Assembly (NCBI GenBank): GCA_018064385.1
Contig: JAGHVI010000156.1
Coordinates: forward strand, 1-8,797
DNA from: Candidatus Minthenecus merdequi
Lineage (GTDB): Bacteria; Bacteroidota; Bacteroidia; Bacteroidales; Paludibacteraceae
Length of the DNA stretch: 8,797 bases
Direction: 5' to 3'
Part shown: piece after piece, positions 6,060-8,797 of the stretch
Layout: each line of letters begins with the position of its first letter
Numbering within the stretch: the stretch's first letter is position 1
The notes under the pieces: model-generated
The model's input: only the letters and a program-made list of their open reading frames with translations
Database searches by the model: none
Told to the model about the DNA's origin: nothing
Position numbers and translations under genes: made by a program

Positions 6060-7484
6060 ATGAACAGAAAATTTGCAATTTTCGCAATTACAGCATTGGT
6101 CGTTCTTACGATTGTAAGCTGTTCTAAGCCTAAGGGTCAACTCTATGGTATTTACGAGAGTTACAAACCAGAGATTACACCTTATGGTATGGTTCACATC
6201 CCTCGCGGTTCTTTCAACATGGGACCTCAAGACGAGTCCGTGTCGTGGGCTTCTCAACCTGCGCAGCAGACCAAATCTGTTGAAGCTTTTTGGATGGATA
6301 TCACCGAGATTACAAATGGTGAATATCGCCAGTTTGTATATTGGGTACGCGACTCCATTGTCCGTCTCGAACTCGCTCGTATGGAAGTTAATGTCCTTGG
6401 TCGCGAACCTGAAGAAGCTAAATATTTCAAATTGCAATACGACCCATACAACGAGTCTGCTGAACCCGATACAGTCCTGAATTGGAAAGTCAAAATTCCT
6501 TGGAACGCTAAATGGACTTACGAAGGCGAAGAGGAGGATAATGCAGCGTATCTGGCTGTCAACAAGGTTTACTTCCAGTCTGCTGACAAGACTGAGAATA
6601 AACAGCTCAACGCTCACATAATGAACTACAATTACAAGTGGGTCAACTATGTTGAGGGTGCTAAACCTGGCAACTCGTTCAACGCTAAATCTGCAAGTTA
6701 TGAAGAGAACGCAAAAATCAAGATAGATAGCGCCTTTTATCGCGATGGCAAAATCGTTGATACCGTTATCACTAAGCCTTTACGCAGACGCGGTGACCTG
6801 ATTTCTCGCAAAATTATCAATATTTACCCTGACACTATGTGCTGGATGACTGAGTTTACTTTTAGTTACAACGAACCTGAAATGCTTAACTATTTTGCTC
6901 ATCCTAGTTATGGCCAATTCCCTGTAGTAGGTATTACTTGGGAACAAGCTTCAGCATTCTGCCATTGGCGTACCCATCTGTACAAGAGCATTGGCTCTCT
7001 ACCAAGGGCTATGGAGTACAGACTCCCAACCGAAGGTGAATGGGAGTATGCTGCACGCGGAGGCCGTCACAACGCTCAATACCCTTGGGGTGGTCCTTAC
7101 GTACGCGACAGCAAAGGTTGCTTTATGGCTAATTTCAAACCTATGCGAGGTAATTACACTGAGGACGGTTATCTGAAAACTGCACAAGTTGGTTCTTTCG
7201 ACCCTAACGATTATGGCTTGTATGATATGGCAGGCAATGTCGCTGAATGGACTTCAGATACTTACGACCCATCTCTGCACACTTTCCGTCTCGATATGAA
7301 CCCAAGTTACCAATATGACGCTAAAGACGATTCCCCAAAGATTATGAAGAGAAAAGTAATCAAAGGTGGTTCGTGGAAAGACGTAGGTGCTTATCTGCAG
7401 TGCGGCGTTCGTGACTTTGAATATCAGACAAAATGCCGCCCTTCGCTCGGATTCCGCTGTGTAAGGTCATTCATTGGAGATTAA
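6060..7484 (+). CDS. porK: Type IX secretion ring lipoprotein PorK/GldK
   Basis: PorK/GldK is an outer-membrane-anchored lipoprotein that forms a periplasmic ring with PorN under the T9SS translocon. The 474-residue product begins with a lipoprotein signal ending in IVSC, so Cys21 is lipidated. The rest is a formylglycine-generating-enzyme-like (SUMF1) fold: HIPRGSFNMG near 44-53, a large insertion of about 200 residues, then GITWEQASAFCHWR (291-304), EGEWEYAARGG (325-335), YGLYDMAGNVAEW (385-397), KGGSW (435-439) and a closing SLGFRCV. The first catalytic cysteine expected just after the GGS motif is absent (WKD there), so it should be structural rather than an oxidase. The frame is open upstream into porP, but ATG 6060 gives the lipoprotein signal. 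Start lies one base after porP; porL follows after a 40-base A-rich leader. Confidence 0.95.
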   Translation: MNRKFAIFAITALVVLTIVSCSKPKGQLYGIYESYKPEITPYGMVHIPRGSFNMGPQDESVSWASQPAQQTKSVEAFWMDITEITNGEYRQFVYWVRDSIVRLELARMEVNVLGREPEEAKYFKLQYDPYNESAEPDTVLNWKVKIPWNAKWTYEGEEEDNAAYLAVNKVYFQSADKTENKQLNAHIMNYNYKWVNYVEGAKPGNSFNAKSASYEENAKIKIDSAFYRDGKIVDTVITKPLRRRGDLISRKIINIYPDTMCWMTEFTFSYNEPEMLNYFAHPSYGQFPVVGITWEQASAFCHWRTHLYKSIGSLPRAMEYRLPTEGEWEYAARGGRHNAQYPWGGPYVRDSKGCFMANFKPMRGNYTEDGYLKTAQVGSFDPNDYGLYDMAGNVAEWTSDTYDPSLHTFRLDMNPSYQYDAKDDSPKIMKRKVIKGGSWKDVGAYLQCGVRDFEYQTKCRPSLGFRCVRSFIGD

Positions 7485-7524
7485 AATAAATAACATACAA
7501 TTAACAAATTAAGAAAAAGAAGTT

Positions 7525-8439
7525 ATGTCAACTCAACAAGGACAACCACAAGTCAAAGAATCAGGCTTCGATGCCTGGTGGGGAAAACCAAGTACAAAAC
7601 GCGCAGTAGGTGTAGTTTATTCAATTGGTGCATCAATCGTTATTATCGGTGCATTGTTTAAGATTCTTCACTGGCCAGGTGCATCTCAGGTACTTATGGT
7701 CGGTATGTTTACCGAGGCTCTGCTTTTTGCAATCGGTGTCGCAGATAAACCAATGCCAGAATATCACTGGGATCACGTATTTCCATCATTAACTGACAAA
7801 GAAGCCAATCCTCTCAACATCAGCGGTAACATAGGTGGAGGAGCACCAATGGGTAGTATGCCGATGATGGCTGGTGGTCAGGGTGGCAATTTCAGCAATA
7901 ATGCTATTGACGCTCTTACCGCAACAGGTACAATCTCTGACGAAGAAGCGAAAAAACTCACACAGAGCATTAAAAATATGAACGAGACAGCTGCTCAACT
8001 TGCTAACATCAGCAAAGTTGCTGGTCTCACTGACTCTTATGCTTCTAATCTTCAAAAAGCATCCGAAGCTGCTGCAAGTTTTGCAGAGAAACAGGGCAAC
8101 CTTGACAAAGCAACAAATTCATTGCTCGATTCTTACAAAGGCATCGCTGACAATATGTCTGAGGCTAAAGACCAGACACGTTCTTTTGCAGATAGCGCTT
8201 CTAACCTCAGCAAGAGCCTTAGCTCAATCAATACTGCATACGAACTTCAGTTGAAGGGGGTCAAGTCGCAGGCTGATTCAATTGAGAACATGAACGATGA
8301 CCTCAAACGTCTTCATGAAGTTGTTCGCGGAGCTGCAAGCAATATGGATGCTTATCGTCAGGTAACTGACCAGTTAGCAAAGAACATTGCAGATCTTAAC
8401 AACGTTTATGGTAATATGCTCAACGCTATCAAAGCATAA
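7525..8439 (+). CDS. porL: Type IX secretion motor protein PorL/GldL
   Basis: PorL/GldL is the inner-membrane stator-like subunit that, with PorM, turns proton flow into motion powering type IX secretion and gliding. The 304-residue product has two adjacent membrane helices (about 29-49 and 54-73). They carry the polar residues expected of the motor: Tyr32, Lys46 and His49 around helix 1 (VYSIGA and LFKILHWPG) and Glu64 in helix 2 (GMFTEALLFAIG), matching by recall Tyr13, Lys27, His30 and Glu49 of Flavobacterium johnsoniae GldL. A Gly/Met-rich linker (about 99-123, GGGAPMGSMPMMAGG) leads to a long cytoplasmic helical tail rich in Ala, Ser, Lys and Asp, likely coiled coil, to the end. The length is near P. 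gingivalis PorL and longer than GldL. The leader before ATG 7525 is A-rich with GAAG, typical of the phylum. Confidence 0.95.
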   Translation: MSTQQGQPQVKESGFDAWWGKPSTKRAVGVVYSIGASIVIIGALFKILHWPGASQVLMVGMFTEALLFAIGVADKPMPEYHWDHVFPSLTDKEANPLNISGNIGGGAPMGSMPMMAGGQGGNFSNNAIDALTATGTISDEEAKKLTQSIKNMNETAAQLANISKVAGLTDSYASNLQKASEAAASFAEKQGNLDKATNSLLDSYKGIADNMSEAKDQTRSFADSASNLSKSLSSINTAYELQLKGVKSQADSIENMNDDLKRLHEVVRGAASNMDAYRQVTDQLAKNIADLNNVYGNMLNAIKA

Positions 8440-8488
8440 GGATAGCATAAACAACCTCTAAGTTTTATAACAGATAAACTGAAGGAAA

Positions 8489-8797
8489 ATGAGTGGAGCA
8501 AAAAACTGTCCGGAAACCCCGAGACAAAAGATGATTGGTATGATGTATTTGGTGCTGACTGCTATGTTGGCTCTGAATGTCGCAGCCGAAATCATCAATG
8601 GTTACAAAATGGTGAATAGCAGTCTTGTTGACACAATAACTACAACCGAAAATCGTGTCAGAAGTCTGATAGGAACTATGGAATATATGAACGAGCAAAA
8701 CCCAACCAAAACAGGACCTTGGTTGGAAAAAACATACATTGTCCGTGACAAATGTGACTCAATGTATAAGTTGCTCTCAGATTTCAAAGAAGGTGTC
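8489..8797 (+). CDS. porM: Type IX secretion motor protein PorM/GldM, 3'-partial
   Basis: PorM/GldM is a dimeric shaft: one N-terminal membrane helix sits inside the PorL pentamer, and a long periplasmic domain reaches the PorK/PorN ring. The first 103 residues are visible, cut by the right edge. They show the family start TPRQKMIGMMYLVLTAMLAL (Arg12 ahead of a single helix at about 15-33), followed by NVAAEIINGY and the beginning of the periplasmic helical domain (SSLVDTITTTENRV onward). ATG 8489 is preceded directly by GAAGGAAA and lies 49 bases after the porL stop with no terminator between, so the two are likely cotranscribed. The full protein is usually over 500 residues; porN is expected next. 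Confidence 0.93.
   Translation, partial: MSGAKNCPETPRQKMIGMMYLVLTAMLALNVAAEIINGYKMVNSSLVDTITTTENRVRSLIGTMEYMNEQNPTKTGPWLEKTYIVRDKCDSMYKLLSDFKEGV

Noticed and set aside
6045..6617. 190-residue open frame on the minus strand opposite porK
   Set aside because: No recognisable motif or start context; it is the antisense shadow of a well-supported gene.
8433..8450. AGCATAA repeated at the porL stop with an 11-base period
   Set aside because: Short, AT-rich, seven bases only, and no promoter box nearby.

Overview
The window looks like chromosomal DNA from a member of the Bacteroidales (phylum Bacteroidota). The evidence is a type IX secretion system (T9SS) porP-porK-porL-porM cluster in the order I recall from Porphyromonas gingivalis, a Bacteroidota-type -7 promoter box (TAACTTTG), A-rich translation leaders, AT-rich codon use, and Bacteroidota-specific families (DUF2795, the GldK/L/M proteins). 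All genes are on the + strand. I see no mobile element, tRNA, rRNA or CRISPR array. No gene-free stretch exceeds 300 bases; the longest gap is about 70 bases.

Region 1 (1-4783) is a tightly packed unit: dnaX (5' end cut by the window edge), an MsbA-type ABC exporter (ATGA overlap with dnaX), a divergent class I methyltransferase-like protein (3 bases later), and a PduO-type corrinoid adenosyltransferase (2 bases later). The spacing suggests cotranscription, although the four functions are unrelated.

Region 2 (4784-8797) starts with a short gap that contains the only promoter I can support. It is followed by a 73-residue acidic DUF2795 protein and then the T9SS genes: porP (outer-membrane PorP/SprF family), porK (periplasmic ring lipoprotein), porL (inner-membrane motor subunit) and porM (motor shaft, cut by the right edge). 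In known T9SSs, PorL and PorM form a proton-driven motor that spans the periplasm to the PorK/PorN ring beneath the outer-membrane translocon. porN would be expected just past the window.

The most striking observation is inside dnaX. An A AAA AAA slippery heptamer at 1080-1086 has a GGAGGA motif upstream, a -1 frame TGA two codons downstream, and, five bases downstream, a perfect 10-bp stem (1092-1101 with 1130-1139). This is the architecture of the E. coli dnaX programmed -1 frameshift that makes the short gamma clamp-loader subunit. The methyltransferase-like protein also appears to have lost several acidic active-site residues, which suggests a pseudoenzyme or a changed function.
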